Origin: Herbivorax alkaliphila
Lineage (GTDB): Bacteria > Bacillota > Clostridia > Acetivibrionales > Acetivibrionaceae
Length of the DNA stretch: 64,000 bases
Assembly (NCBI RefSeq): GCF_030848475.1
Contig: NZ_JAVDDS010000004.1
Coordinates: 62,001-126,000, forward strand
Direction: 5' to 3'
The position numbers were made by a program, and so were the translations under genes. Under the pieces are notes generated by a model, which searched no databases, was not told the DNA's origin, and worked only from the letters and a program-made list of their open reading frames with translations. Of the stretch, positions 16,159-25,528 are shown piece after piece (the stretch's first letter is position 1; each line of letters opens with the position of its first letter).

Positions 16159-17301
16159 TTATAATCCAGTTGTTTTAAACATATTGTTGTTTTTGCGCCT
16201 AGATACACTCATAATAATGCCTATTGCAATATAGTATGTTACCATCGCACTTCCTCCAGCACTTACAAAGGGAAGAGGTACACCTGTTACAGGAAGAATA
16301 CCTATATTCATACCAATATTTTGTATAAAATTAAATGATAACATTGCAGTTAGACCAATTGTAACATATGATCCATACATGTCTTTTGATTTCAAAGCTA
16401 CATATATACACCTAAATAAAATAAACATAATCAATGAAATAAGCAATGCTGAGCCAATAAAACCCAATTCTTCACCTATAACGGTGAATATAAAATCTGA
16501 TTCTCTAACAGGAACGCCAAATTCACTTTGGGATTGAGTTCCACTAAAAAGTCCCTGTCCCCAAATTCTACCTGAACCAACCGTCATTTCTGCACGGTTA
16601 ACCTGATAAGCTGCACCCTGGATATCCGAACTAGGATCTATAAAGGACAGTAATCTGTCTTTTTGATAGCCTTTTAAAATAAACATCCACGCTATAGGGA
16701 AAGCAGCTACAGCAGCAGTAATTATGGCGAATATATACTTAAATGGTATCCCATGCACAAAAGCTATAACAAATAATATAACCAAAAATGTCATAGCTGT
16801 ACCTCCATCTGGTTGTCGCAAAATAAGCAAAATGGGAATTAAAGTGAAAATTGCAATTTTAATGATAGTCATTTTATCAACTTCATTTGCAAGCTTTTCA
16901 AAGTGCTTTGACACAAGCAGTATAAAAAATATTTTTGCTATTTCAGATGGTTGAAAACTCATATTTATTACAGGAATTACAAGCCAGCGATCACTTCCCG
17001 AAGTTTCATAACCTTCTCCAATAATAAGAACTGCTATAAGCAGTGCGATACCTATTATATATAAAAAGCCACTTAAAATTTTAAACGTGGTATAATCAAA
17101 AAAGTTTATAGCGAGACAAATCCCAATACCTAGAAACATACTGATGATCTGTACCATAACCATCCTTGTTCCACTAGACATTGTTGTTGTTGCACTGCTT
17201 AAAATAATAATGCCAAAAACAGAAAGCAATATTACAGAAAAAAACAAGAGATAATCAAATTCAAATTTATTTTTTTTAGTTTTATCTGGTAATGAATACA
17301 T
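16159..17301 (-). CDS. rodA: RodA/FtsW/SpoVE-family peptidoglycan glycosyltransferase
   Basis: SEDS-family membrane protein that polymerises lipid II into glycan strands, normally with a class B penicillin-binding protein. 380 residues, about ten hydrophobic helices. The family C-terminal signature is present (GIGMNIGILPVTGVPLPFVSAGGSAM type: NIGMNIGILPVTGVPLPF then SAGGSAMV), as is the loop sequence VGSGRIWGQGLFSGTQSQ. The wording of these motifs is closer to RodA (elongation) than FtsW, but SpoVE-like roles cannot be excluded. An AAAGGTG ribosome-binding site precedes the ATG. No partner PBP or MreBCD gene is in the window. Confidence 0.88.
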   Translation of the reverse strand: MYSLPDKTKKNKFEFDYLLFFSVILLSVFGIIILSSATTTMSSGTRMVMVQIISMFLGIGICLAINFFDYTTFKILSGFLYIIGIALLIAVLIIGEGYETSGSDRWLVIPVINMSFQPSEIAKIFFILLVSKHFEKLANEVDKMTIIKIAIFTLIPILLILRQPDGGTAMTFLVILFVIAFVHGIPFKYIFAIITAAVAAFPIAWMFILKGYQKDRLLSFIDPSSDIQGAAYQVNRAEMTVGSGRIWGQGLFSGTQSQSEFGVPVRESDFIFTVIGEELGFIGSALLISLIMFILFRCIYVALKSKDMYGSYVTIGLTAMLSFNFIQNIGMNIGILPVTGVPLPFVSAGGSAMVTYYIAIGIIMSVSRRKNNNMFKTTGL

Positions 17302-17500
17302 AATAACACCTTTTAGTAAAATTATTAATGCAAAAACAAAAGTACTAACAATTATTAGAATAAGTACTATAAATTTTTAGTCTGTCTTAAGATTCAACAT
17401 TTAAAATATTTATTCACTTTGAGTTTATCATAAAACATTCAAATAATCTACATGAAAGATTATGGATTTTTTAATATATCCCCTTTTTTAACTTTAATAA

Positions 17501-17530
17501 TTGAAATACTATACTATTTTATGATATTAT
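17501..17530 (+). promoter_or_regulatory. Candidate promoter of cheW in the 356-base rodA-cheW gap
   Basis: TTGAAA, 18-base spacer, TATTAT. It is the best match in the 17302-17657 intergenic region between the divergent rodA and cheW genes. The rest of this stretch is very AT-rich; apart from a weak stem (TAATC with GATTA, then ATTTTTTA, near 17446-17473) I see nothing else in it. Confidence 0.4.
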
Positions 17531-17657
17531 TATAATTAGAGGTTTTCAACAATGAATTCTTAACAAATAAAGGCATTTCTTGTTTTTGTAGCATTGATAA
17601 AAGTTCAAAAGGAAAGTGAAATGTAGCAATAATTCTAATAAATGAGGAGGTATTATT

Positions 17658-18107
17658 GTGAACGGAATGCAAATTGTAGTATTTACACTAAATGATGAGC
17701 TTTGTGGGGTGGATACATGTCAGGTCAATGAAATTGTTAAATATGAAGGACTTACTAAAATGCCTAAGATGCCTAAGTTTATTGATGGTATAATTAACCT
17801 GAGAGACAGGGTAGTACCAGTTGTAAATTTAAACAAAAGGTTTAATTTAGGTGAAACTGAAATCACAAAGAAAACAAAGATTATAATTACAGAAATTGAA
17901 AAAAAGTATATAGGATTTATCGTTAATAATGTAACTGAAATTTTAAAATTACCTCCTGAAAAAATTGAATCTACCCCGGATATTATTCAAAAAAGTTATA
18001 ATCGCTATCTTGAATATGTAGGTAAAAAAGATGAAAAGTTAATTTCTATTTTAGATCTTAGCAGCATATTGACTGATAAAGAATTAGATAAAATAGATGA
18101 TGAATAG
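17658..18107 (+). CDS. cheW: CheW-like chemotaxis coupling protein
   Basis: Scaffold that couples chemoreceptors to the CheA kinase. 149 residues, a single CheW domain with FTLNDELCGVDTCQVNEIVKYEGLTKMPKMP, the GIINLRDRVVPVVNLNKRF core and the VTEILKLPPEKIE segment. The start is GTG behind GAGGAGG. It stands alone, with no cheA, receptor or flagellar gene nearby; in this window the only motility apparatus is the type IV pilus, so a link to pilus-driven taxis is possible but unproven. Confidence 0.9.
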   Translation: MNGMQIVVFTLNDELCGVDTCQVNEIVKYEGLTKMPKMPKFIDGIINLRDRVVPVVNLNKRFNLGETEITKKTKIIITEIEKKYIGFIVNNVTEILKLPPEKIESTPDIIQKSYNRYLEYVGKKDEKLISILDLSSILTDKELDKIDDE

Positions 18108-18291
18108 GAATTATATCCATCCTTAAAAATTGAAAAAGGGTGCACTTGCATTGGCAGATTATATAATATATAATTTACTTTGATTTTAATATTTTAACAC
18201 TATGGACTAATAGATTAAAAAATTCTGACTTTTAGATAAGTCATTTAAAAGTATTATTCTATAAGTTCTATAAGAAAGGAAAGGTTTTTAA

Positions 18292-19386
18292 ATGAAGTTA
18301 GGAATAGTTGGGCTGCCCAATGTAGGTAAAAGCACTCTGTTTAATGCTATAACAAAAGCTGGAGCGGATTCTGAGAATTATCCTTTTTGTACTATTGAGC
18401 CTAATGTAGGTATGGTATCAGTTCCAGATGAAAGACTTGATGTACTTACTAAAATGTATAATCCTGATAAAACAATACCTACCACAATTGAATTTGTTGA
18501 TATTGCAGGGCTTGTTAAAGGTGCAAGCAAAGGAGAAGGATTAGGTAATAAGTTTTTATCAAATATAAGAGAAGTTGATGCTATAGTTCATGTTGTCAGA
18601 TGCTTTGAAGATAGTAATATTGTACATGTTGATGGTTCTATAGGACCTGTAAGAGATATTGAAACAATTGAAATGGAACTAATATTAGCTGATATGGAAG
18701 TTATGGAAAGAAGAATTGAAAGAACACGTAAAATGCTTAAATCTGGTGAGAAAAAATATAAAATTGAGCTGGATGTTTATGAAAAAGTATTTAAGCAATT
18801 AGAAGAAGGAAAAACAGTTAAATCAATGGAGTTTGAAAGTGAAGAACAAAAACTGGTGGATCAGCTTTTATTAATTACGTCAAAGCCTGTTCTTTATGCA
18901 GCAAATTTATCAGAAGAGGATATTAACGATGAAAAATCCAATCCACTTTTAGAAGAACTATTTAATCATGCTAAAAATGAAGGCTCAGAGGTAATGACCA
19001 TATGTGCAAAAATTGAAGAGGAAATTGCTCAGCTTGAGGAAGAAGAAAGAGAAGAGTTTTTAAAAGATTTAGGATTATCAGAATCCGGGCTGGACAAACT
19101 TATAAAGATGAGTTATAAGCTTTTAGGACTTATAAGTTTTTTAACTGCAGGTCCAAAAGAAGTACGTGCTTGGACGATTGTTGAAGGGTCAAAAGCACCT
19201 CAGGCGGCAGGAAAGATTCATACAGATTTTGAAAAAGGATTTATACGTGCTGAAATAGTTGCTTTTAAAGATCTTTTGGAGTGTGGAAATTATAATGTAG
19301 CAAAAGAAAAGGGACTGGTACGTTCTGAAGGTAAGGAATATGTTATGAAAGACGGAGATGTAACTCTTTTTAGATTTAATGTATAA
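18292..19386 (+). CDS. ychF: Ribosome-binding ATPase YchF/EngD (OLA1 family)
   Basis: Universally conserved P-loop ATPase that associates with the ribosome and is tied to stress and redox responses. 364 residues: GLPNVGKSTLFNA at residues 6-18, DIAGLVKGASKGEGLGN switch region, a coiled-coil insertion at about 130-200, and a C-terminal TGS domain (about 280-364) with the diagnostic RAWTIVEGSKAPQAAGKIHTDFEKGFIRAE. The GAAAGGAAAGG ribosome-binding site precedes the ATG. It is monocistronic, closed by a long palindromic terminator. Confidence 0.97.
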   Translation: MKLGIVGLPNVGKSTLFNAITKAGADSENYPFCTIEPNVGMVSVPDERLDVLTKMYNPDKTIPTTIEFVDIAGLVKGASKGEGLGNKFLSNIREVDAIVHVVRCFEDSNIVHVDGSIGPVRDIETIEMELILADMEVMERRIERTRKMLKSGEKKYKIELDVYEKVFKQLEEGKTVKSMEFESEEQKLVDQLLLITSKPVLYAANLSEEDINDEKSNPLLEELFNHAKNEGSEVMTICAKIEEEIAQLEEEEREEFLKDLGLSESGLDKLIKMSYKLLGLISFLTAGPKEVRAWTIVEGSKAPQAAGKIHTDFEKGFIRAEIVAFKDLLECGNYNVAKEKGLVRSEGKEYVMKDGDVTLFRFNV

Positions 19387-19404
19387 TTGGATAGGAAAGG
19401 TATT

Positions 19405-19450
19405 TTATAAGATAAACTCCACCTTATATAAGGTGGAGTTTATCTTATAA
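19405..19450 (+). terminator. 46-bp perfect palindrome, bidirectional terminator
   Basis: Two perfect 23-base arms (19405-19427 and 19428-19450) centred on TATA, with core ACTCCACC / GGTGGAGT. It sits between the convergent ychF and glycosyltransferase genes and can serve both. Confidence 0.85.
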
Positions 19451-19491
19451 ATCTTTAGGTGAAGTTGATTCTCCACCTGAAGCCTCGATGT

Positions 19492-20784
19492 TTAGCGTTG
19501 GCTAAACGAGCTCACTTTCTTCCGAATTACGCCAAAAACATTAAATAAAACAAATGCCACTGCAATAGTATATATAGGGTGAAGAGGAAAAACATATCTA
19601 GAATTTCCCTCAAGCACAAACATCATAGCAGTAAAGTACATAAAAATCAATAAAATAAATGTGATAAAATCTATTTTTCTATAACGAATAAACCTGAATA
19701 TAGAATATAATATAAAGGCAAAAAGCACTATATAAAATGGTCTAAACAAAAGCTTTTGAAGTTTTACAAATCTTGAAGCCATAGGGTGCCATTCATTAAT
19801 TCCTGTAGTAAATGCCCATTTTATTTCATCGGTTTTTGCCCAGTACGAGTTTTTAAGCCTTAAAAAGCCAAGGTTTATAAATTGTTTTGGATTTTCTTTT
19901 ATCCATTCTATTGCAAGTTCTTTTCCAGTGTTGTGTATAGCCATTTCATCAAACCACTTATCTGTCCTGTATTGTAAAAAGGGACTGTCAGGATATTTAT
20001 ATGGATCACTCCATGAACCTGTTGCATAATCGTTATTGTTTACATATATTACATAACCACCATTGGTAGAGAAAACAGGTTCTCCAAAAGCTTTATAGTT
20101 TCTTATAAGCCATGGTGAAACCACTAGACCAAAAAATATGCCAAATATAATCATATATTTAAATTTTTGCTTTAAAAGCATATCTTTTTTTATGAATATA
20201 AAAATAGCAAATATTGCAGGAATAAACATTCCGATAGGTCGTATAAGTGTCAAATATCCAATAAGCAAACCAACTAAAATAGGATTGTTTTTTACAAAGA
20301 ATAAATAAATTGAAAGCATAAGAACTGCTGAAAATAGTATTTCAGAACCTAAAATACTGTTATAGCAAATAGCAAGTGGGGAGAAGACAAATATAAGCAG
20401 TGTGATAAAAGCCACTTTTTCGTTAAAAAACTTTAAAGCCAGTTTGTATGTCAAAAACATAATTAGAGTTGACAATAAAACATTAAATATTTTTCCAACC
20501 ATAAAACTTGTACCAAAAAAATAATAAAGAATGGCTAAAGTGCCAGGATAACCAATAGGTCTAAAAGCAGTAGGGAATCCTGGATTTCCTATGTAATGAG
20601 GATAAATTCCATTTAAAAAGCCTTTTCCTTCAGAAAGTTCTACTCCTTTAACATGGTACCACATAAAATCTGTATATGGATATGTGTCCATAATGAATAT
20701 CCATACCAGCCTTAAAATAACACCTAAAGATAATAAAATTAAGAAGTGATATTTTTTTATAAAATCTATAACTTTAGTATTCAT
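19492..20784 (-). CDS. ArnT/PMT-like membrane glycosyltransferase (GT39/GT83 type)
   Basis: 430-residue integral membrane protein with roughly ten or eleven helices. An acidic residue pair typical of polyprenyl-phosphate-sugar-dependent transferases is in the first external loop (TYPYTDFMWYHVKG), followed by a GFPTAFRPIGYPG loop, as in dolichyl-phosphate mannosyltransferase-like enzymes. Such enzymes transfer a sugar from a lipid carrier to a protein or glycolipid on the outer membrane face. AAGGAG precedes the ATG. It is divergent from the pilus operon 256 bases away; glycosylation of pilins or the surface adhesin is a reasonable but unproven role. Confidence 0.8.
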   Translation of the reverse strand: MNTKVIDFIKKYHFLILLSLGVILRLVWIFIMDTYPYTDFMWYHVKGVELSEGKGFLNGIYPHYIGNPGFPTAFRPIGYPGTLAILYYFFGTSFMVGKIFNVLLSTLIMFLTYKLALKFFNEKVAFITLLIFVFSPLAICYNSILGSEILFSAVLMLSIYLFFVKNNPILVGLLIGYLTLIRPIGMFIPAIFAIFIFIKKDMLLKQKFKYMIIFGIFFGLVVSPWLIRNYKAFGEPVFSTNGGYVIYVNNNDYATGSWSDPYKYPDSPFLQYRTDKWFDEMAIHNTGKELAIEWIKENPKQFINLGFLRLKNSYWAKTDEIKWAFTTGINEWHPMASRFVKLQKLLFRPFYIVLFAFILYSIFRFIRYRKIDFITFILLIFMYFTAMMFVLEGNSRYVFPLHPIYTIAVAFVLFNVFGVIRKKVSSFSQR

Positions 20785-20980
20785 GCCGACTCCTTTTTAA
20801 GATTAATTTTTTACACATCATCACTGTATATTTTACTTTTGTGCAAGATAGTATGTCAATAGTAATTTTTAAATCTCCTTTAATCACAGTAAATTTAAGC
20901 AAGTTATATAAGTATTGAGTTACTTTATTTTATTAAAAAGTTAAGAAATTAGCTTTTTGTGCCGATATTATTATAAATAA

Positions 20981-21002
20981 AATGTTTAAATTGTTAAACA
21001 TT
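20981..21002. promoter_or_regulatory. 22-bp palindrome upstream of pilB (candidate operator)
   Basis: AATGTTTAA and TTAAACATT are perfect 9-base arms around ATTG. A possible promoter lies directly upstream (TTAGCT at 20949-20954, 17-base spacer, TATAAA at 20972-20977), so the palindrome would cover the transcription start of the pilus operon and could hold a repressor dimer. Confidence 0.5.
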
Positions 21003-21040
21003 AATTTTAATACTATTTTTAAGAGTATAGGGTGGGTTTA

Positions 21041-22735
21041 ATGAATAATAGACCGAGGAAGAAACTTGGAGATTTGCTAACAGAATCTGGTATAATTAGT
21101 AAAGAGCAATTAGAAACTGCTCTCAGTCTGCAAAAATCTACAGGTAAAAAACTTGGAGAAGTTTTAATTTCAGAAGGTATGGTTACACAGGAAGAGATAA
21201 TCCAAGTGCTAGAGTTTCAGCTGGGAATACCTCATGTAGTTCTTGAAAAGTATAAAATAGATCAGGCAGCATGTCTTCTCATTCCCGAAAGCCTTGCTAA
21301 AAGATATGAACTAATTCCAATAGAGCTACAAGGTGGAGTACTAAAAGTTGCAATGAGTGACCCTCTAAATGTATTTGCCATAGACGATGTAACTATTTAT
21401 TCAGGAAAGGATGTTCAGCCTGTTATTGCTACGTCTGGTGAAATTATTCGTGCAATTGACAAATATTATGGTAAGCAACATGCCCTTGAAGCAGTAGAAG
21501 AATTTAAAAAGGAAAATGAATCTACATTTAATATAAAGATTGATAATACAAGTCCAGAAATTAATGAAGAATTACAAAATTCTCCAGCTGTAAAATTAGT
21601 GAACTCTGTAATAGAACAAGCTATTAGAAATAGAGCTAGTGATATTCATATTGAGCCATTTTCAAATAGCATTAAAATTAGGTATAGAACTGATGGTGAA
21701 ATGTATGAAGCAATGAAGACCGAGATAGGTATTATGAATGCTATTGCCACTAGAATTAAAATTATATCTGGCATGAATATAACAGAAAAAAGAGCTCCAC
21801 AAGATGGGAGGTTTTCTGTAAAGGTTGATGGAAGTGATTACGACCTTAGAGTTTCTATTTTGCCTACAGTTTTTGGGGAAAAAATAGTGATGAGAGTAGC
21901 AGATAAGAATGCGTTTGTTTTATCGAAGGATCAGCTTGGATTTTCAAAAATGGATAAGAGAAAATTTGAAAAGATACTAAAAAATCCATATGGAATTGTT
22001 TTAGTAACCGGCCCTACAGGAAGTGGTAAATCTACAACTTTATATACTGCTGTCAGTGAAATAAACAAGCCCAATATAAATATTGTAACAATAGAAGATC
22101 CGGTAGAATGTATTATTGAAGATGTAAATCATGTTCAGGTTAACAATAAATCTGGTTTATCTTTTGCCTCAGGTCTTCGCTCAATATTAAGGCAGGATCC
22201 AAATGTAATAATGCTTGGAGAAATAAGGGATGCAGAGACTGCTCAAATAGCCGTAAGAGCTGCGATAACAGGACATTTGGTGTTAAGTACTTTGCACACA
22301 AATGATGCACCGGGAACAGTTATAAGGCTTGTTGATATGGGAGTTGAACCATTTTTAGTTGCATCTTCACTTGTTGGTGTTATTGCACAAAGATTGGTTA
22401 GAAAAACATGCAATAACTGTAAAGAAGAGAGATGGGCAAGTGAAAAAGAACTTGCATTATTAGGAGTAGCTGAACCTTTGAAACTCTACCATGGAAGAGG
22501 ATGTGCAATTTGTAATGGAACTGGTTACAAAGGTAGAATAGGAATATATGAAATTATGATGATTACAAAAAAACACAGAGAATTAATAAACAGTGGATGT
22601 ACTGAAGAAGAATTAAGAGATCTTTCTTTAAAAAATAAAATGAAATCTTTAAAGTATAATGCAAAGGCTTTGGTATTAGATGGTGTTACTTCTATAGAGG
22701 AAATACTAAAAATATTATTTTCAAATGATAATTAA
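21041..22735 (+). CDS. pilB: Type IV pilus assembly ATPase PilB, with MshEN-type N-terminus
   Basis: Hexameric motor that powers pilin polymerisation. The N-terminus has two consecutive MshEN-like motifs (KLGDLLTESGIISKEQLETA and KLGEVLISEGMVTQEEIIQV), a pattern that binds c-di-GMP in MshE-type ATPases. The ATPase core has Walker A GPTGSGKSTT near residue 325, the Asp and Walker B boxes (EDPVE, MLGEIRDAETAQIA), HLVLSTLHTN and the zinc-binding C-x2-C pairs (CNNC, CAIC). The ATG at 21041, 6-8 bases after AGGGTGGG, is preferred to an in-frame GTG at 21032. It is first of a pilus operon. Confidence 0.95.
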   Translation: MNNRPRKKLGDLLTESGIISKEQLETALSLQKSTGKKLGEVLISEGMVTQEEIIQVLEFQLGIPHVVLEKYKIDQAACLLIPESLAKRYELIPIELQGGVLKVAMSDPLNVFAIDDVTIYSGKDVQPVIATSGEIIRAIDKYYGKQHALEAVEEFKKENESTFNIKIDNTSPEINEELQNSPAVKLVNSVIEQAIRNRASDIHIEPFSNSIKIRYRTDGEMYEAMKTEIGIMNAIATRIKIISGMNITEKRAPQDGRFSVKVDGSDYDLRVSILPTVFGEKIVMRVADKNAFVLSKDQLGFSKMDKRKFEKILKNPYGIVLVTGPTGSGKSTTLYTAVSEINKPNINIVTIEDPVECIIEDVNHVQVNNKSGLSFASGLRSILRQDPNVIMLGEIRDAETAQIAVRAAITGHLVLSTLHTNDAPGTVIRLVDMGVEPFLVASSLVGVIAQRLVRKTCNNCKEERWASEKELALLGVAEPLKLYHGRGCAICNGTGYKGRIGIYEIMMITKKHRELINSGCTEEELRDLSLKNKMKSLKYNAKALVLDGVTSIEEILKILFSNDN

Positions 22736-22798
22736 GACTATATATAATTTTTAGATGTTTTAAATATATATTAGGATATAACTTCAGGAGGGCTTTGT

Positions 22799-23875
22799 AT
22801 GAATTTAGAAAAATTGCTTGAAACCTTAGTAAATGAAAATGGTTCTGACCTTCATATTACGGTAGGAATACCACCTACTATAAGAAAAAATGGAAGATTG
22901 ATAAAAATTGGTGAAAAAGATCTTTCAGCACTAGAGACTGAAGATTATATAACGCAAATTACAGACAAACCACAGATGGAAGAAATATTAAATAGTGGAC
23001 ATGTGGATTTTTCATTTTCACTAGAAGGAATAGGTAGGTTTAGAGTCAATTCTTTTAAACAAAGAGGATCTTTTGGTGCTGCCATAAGACTGGTAAATTC
23101 AAAAGTTAAAACTATACAAGAGTTAGGCCTTCCAGATGTTGTATCTGATATGGCAAGAAAAACAAAGGGGTTGATACTTGTAACAGGTCCTACAGGAAGT
23201 GGAAAAACCACTTCATTAGCTGCAATTATTAATCAGATAAATGAGGAAAGAGATTGTCATATATTAACTCTAGAAGATCCTATAGAATATTTACATAGAC
23301 ATAAAAAGGCAATTGTAAATCAAAGAGAAATAGGAAATGATGCAATATCATATTCTACAGCTTTAAAAGCAGCTCTTAGAGAAGATCCAGATGTTATACT
23401 CGTAGGAGAAATGAGGGATATTGATACAATATCTATTGCAATAACAGCTGCTGAAACAGGACATTTGGTTTTATCTACTCTTCATACAACAGGTGCTGCT
23501 AGTACCATTGATAGAATTATAGATGTTTTTCCTCCTCATCAACAGCAACAGATAAGGATTCAATTGTCGGTTATTTTACAGGGCGTCGTATCTCAACAAT
23601 TACTTCCGAGATTTGATAAAAAGGGCAGGGCTATAGCAGTTGAAGTTATGATGGGAACTCCTGCTGTAAGAAATCTTATAAGAGAGGGTAAAACACATCA
23701 AATAGATTCTTTGATACAGACAGGCTCTAAGTTTGGAATGCAGTCTATGGATTCTAGCCTAGTAAATCTTTACAGAGACGGTTTTGTGGACTATGATGAT
23801 ATTTTAGCATATGCAGTTTCTTCAGATAACATATTAAGATTAATAGGAGGTTCATTGGGAGGAGGATCCTTTTGA
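22799..23875 (+). CDS. pilT: Type IV pilus retraction ATPase PilT
   Basis: Motor that depolymerises the pilus and drives twitching motility. 358 residues: PAS-like N-terminal domain with NENGSDLHITVGIPP, Walker A GPTGSGKTTS, Asp box EDPIEYLH, Walker B ILVGEMRDIDTI, HLVLSTLHTTGA, and the PilT-type stretch AIRLVNSKVKTIQELGLPD. The PilT-specific C-terminal AIRNLIRE-like region appears as GTPAVRNLIREGKTHQID. CAGGAGGG precedes the ATG. It overlaps pilC by 4 bases. Presence of pilT means the pili are probably retractable. Confidence 0.95.
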   Translation: MNLEKLLETLVNENGSDLHITVGIPPTIRKNGRLIKIGEKDLSALETEDYITQITDKPQMEEILNSGHVDFSFSLEGIGRFRVNSFKQRGSFGAAIRLVNSKVKTIQELGLPDVVSDMARKTKGLILVTGPTGSGKTTSLAAIINQINEERDCHILTLEDPIEYLHRHKKAIVNQREIGNDAISYSTALKAALREDPDVILVGEMRDIDTISIAITAAETGHLVLSTLHTTGAASTIDRIIDVFPPHQQQQIRIQLSVILQGVVSQQLLPRFDKKGRAIAVEVMMGTPAVRNLIREGKTHQIDSLIQTGSKFGMQSMDSSLVNLYRDGFVDYDDILAYAVSSDNILRLIGGSLGGGSF

Positions 23876-25086
23876 ATACTTATGATTACAGGGCAAAAAC
23901 GCCAGCTGGAAATCTATCAATTGGAAATTTAGACGCAGCGGATAGAAACAGTGCTGTAGAATTATTGAGAAAAAGGGGTTTATACCCTATTGAAGTTAAT
24001 AAGATAAGTAATTTGGACAAAAGCTTAAAGTTTAGTACGAGCAAAAAAGTATCTCTCAAGGAAATATCTATATTTTGCAAACAATTCTATACAATGATAG
24101 ATGCTGGTGTTACTGTGATAGCAAGTCTTGACATGTTAAGAAAGCAAACAGAAAATCCTAAACTTGCAGAGATAACAGGAAAGGTATTTGAAGATGTTCA
24201 AAAAGGAATGTCCCTTTCTGAGGCTATGAAACTTCACAGCGATGTATTTCCTACAATCGTAACAAGCATGATGGAAATAGGAGAAGTAAGTGGTAATTTA
24301 GATGTGGTGTTGAAAAGGTTAGCTTCATATATTGAAAAGGAAAATAAGGTAAGACAAAAGATAAAAACTGCTACTGTATATCCTAAGGTGCTAGCGACAA
24401 TTGCTTTTACAGTTATTATATTTATGATGATAGTTGTAGTACCAAATTTTGTTGATATGTTTTCTAGAATGGGTGCAGAACTTCCCTTACCAACAAGAAT
24501 AATTTTAGGCATTAGTAATCTAATTAAAAATATATTTTTCATACTAGGAGCTGTCATAACAATAGCGGTTTTATCAATGGTTTTGAAAAAATTTAAAAAA
24601 ACATATAGAGGAAAATATTTAATAAGCAGCATTAGCCTAAAAACCCCTGTTGTGGGAAAAATTACACAAAAAATTATTGCATCTAGGTTTAGCAGAACAC
24701 TTAGTTTATTGTTAAAGACAGGTGTGCCTCTTATACAGGCGTTAGAAGTGGTTTCAAATCTTTTGAATAATTTATTAGTGGCAGAGGGACTAGCAAAGGC
24801 AAGAGAAGAAATAAAAAGAGGTTTAGATCTTGCTGAGTCACTTGCTGCAGTAAATATTTTTCCTGTAATGGTCATTCATATGATTAGTATAGGAGAAGAA
24901 TCGGGTTCAATTGATTCAGTGGTAGAAAAAGTGGCGGATTTCTACGATGATGAATTGGACTCAGCAATCGGCAGGCTACTTTCTATGTTGGAACCTATAA
25001 TGATTGTAATTATAGCAGTTGTAGTGGGGGCTATTGTAATCTCTATGATACTTCCTATTTTTTCAGTCTACCAAGAAATCAACTAA
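23872..25086 (+). CDS. pilC: Type IV pilus inner-membrane platform protein PilC
   Basis: Polytopic platform on which PilB and PilT act. 404 residues with two repeated T2SSF domains (about 65-190 and 268-390) and three hydrophobic segments; conserved FCKQFYTMIDAGV and SRFSRTLSLLLKTGVPL open each repeat, and GEVSGNLD and GEESGSID match between them. The start is TTG, overlapping the pilT stop as TTGA, with GGGAGGAGG upstream, so translation is coupled. Confidence 0.95.
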   Translation: MNTYDYRAKTPAGNLSIGNLDAADRNSAVELLRKRGLYPIEVNKISNLDKSLKFSTSKKVSLKEISIFCKQFYTMIDAGVTVIASLDMLRKQTENPKLAEITGKVFEDVQKGMSLSEAMKLHSDVFPTIVTSMMEIGEVSGNLDVVLKRLASYIEKENKVRQKIKTATVYPKVLATIAFTVIIFMMIVVVPNFVDMFSRMGAELPLPTRIILGISNLIKNIFFILGAVITIAVLSMVLKKFKKTYRGKYLISSISLKTPVVGKITQKIIASRFSRTLSLLLKTGVPLIQALEVVSNLLNNLLVAEGLAKAREEIKRGLDLAESLAAVNIFPVMVIHMISIGEESGSIDSVVEKVADFYDDELDSAIGRLLSMLEPIMIVIIAVVVGAIVISMILPIFSVYQEIN

Positions 25087-25133
25087 GCAAAACGACAAAC
25101 AAAACAAAGCAATAAAAACAAGGAGGTAAATTT

Positions 25134-25514
25134 ATGTTAAATATTTTCGGAAAAAGAGTAAAAAACAAAAAAGGTTTTACACTAACTGAACTAATAATCG
25201 TTGTAGCTATTTTAGGTATTTTAGTGGGTATTGCTACGCCGTTACTAATTGGCTACCTTGATGATGCAAGGGAAAACACAGATTTGGCAAATGCAAAAAC
25301 CATAGAAAATACTGTGTTGAGGCTTGAAGCAAGAGGAACTTTGAGTATTGCTAATGCCGATGCACAGGATATAATTGACGCTATAGAGACAGAAGTTCAA
25401 ATTCCGTCTTGTGAACAAGATGGTATGAATTTTATACTTAATACAGAAACTGGAGATGTTAGTGTCGCAGAATCTGCTGGAGCTGATGAAATTAATTTAA
25501 ATGATCCATCCTAA
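25134..25514 (+). CDS. pilA: Type IV pilin (probable major pilin)
   Basis: 126-residue prepilin with the class III signal: a short basic leader ending KKG, then FTLTELIIVVAILGILVGIA. Cleavage by PilD would fall after that Gly; the mature Phe1 is methylated in this family and Glu5 is present. The remainder is a small acidic, alanine-rich globular domain with no sugar or metal motif I can name. An AAGGAGG ribosome-binding site and a hairpin directly after the stop suggest a high level of expression compared with later genes. A GspG-like pseudopilin would look similar, but the pilT neighbour favours a pilin. Confidence 0.9.
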   Translation: MLNIFGKRVKNKKGFTLTELIIVVAILGILVGIATPLLIGYLDDARENTDLANAKTIENTVLRLEARGTLSIANADAQDIIDAIETEVQIPSCEQDGMNFILNTETGDVSVAESAGADEINLNDPS

Positions 25515-25528
25515 AGCCTAAACAAAGA

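Noticed and set aside
16159-17301. Assignment of the SEDS protein as FtsW or SpoVE
   Set aside because: The C-terminal motif and lack of division or dcw genes nearby favour RodA; SpoVE cannot be fully excluded.
20785-21040. c-di-GMP riboswitch ahead of the pilus operon
   Set aside because: Such switches precede pilus genes in other clostridia, but I found neither the GGCAAACC-type class I core nor the class II pseudoknot pattern here or before the pilin gene.
24234-24875. 213-codon open frame opposite pilC
   Set aside because: Antisense shadow of a well-supported pilC gene; composition rich in Ile/Thr/Ser as expected from reading the complement; no ribosome-binding site or known motif.
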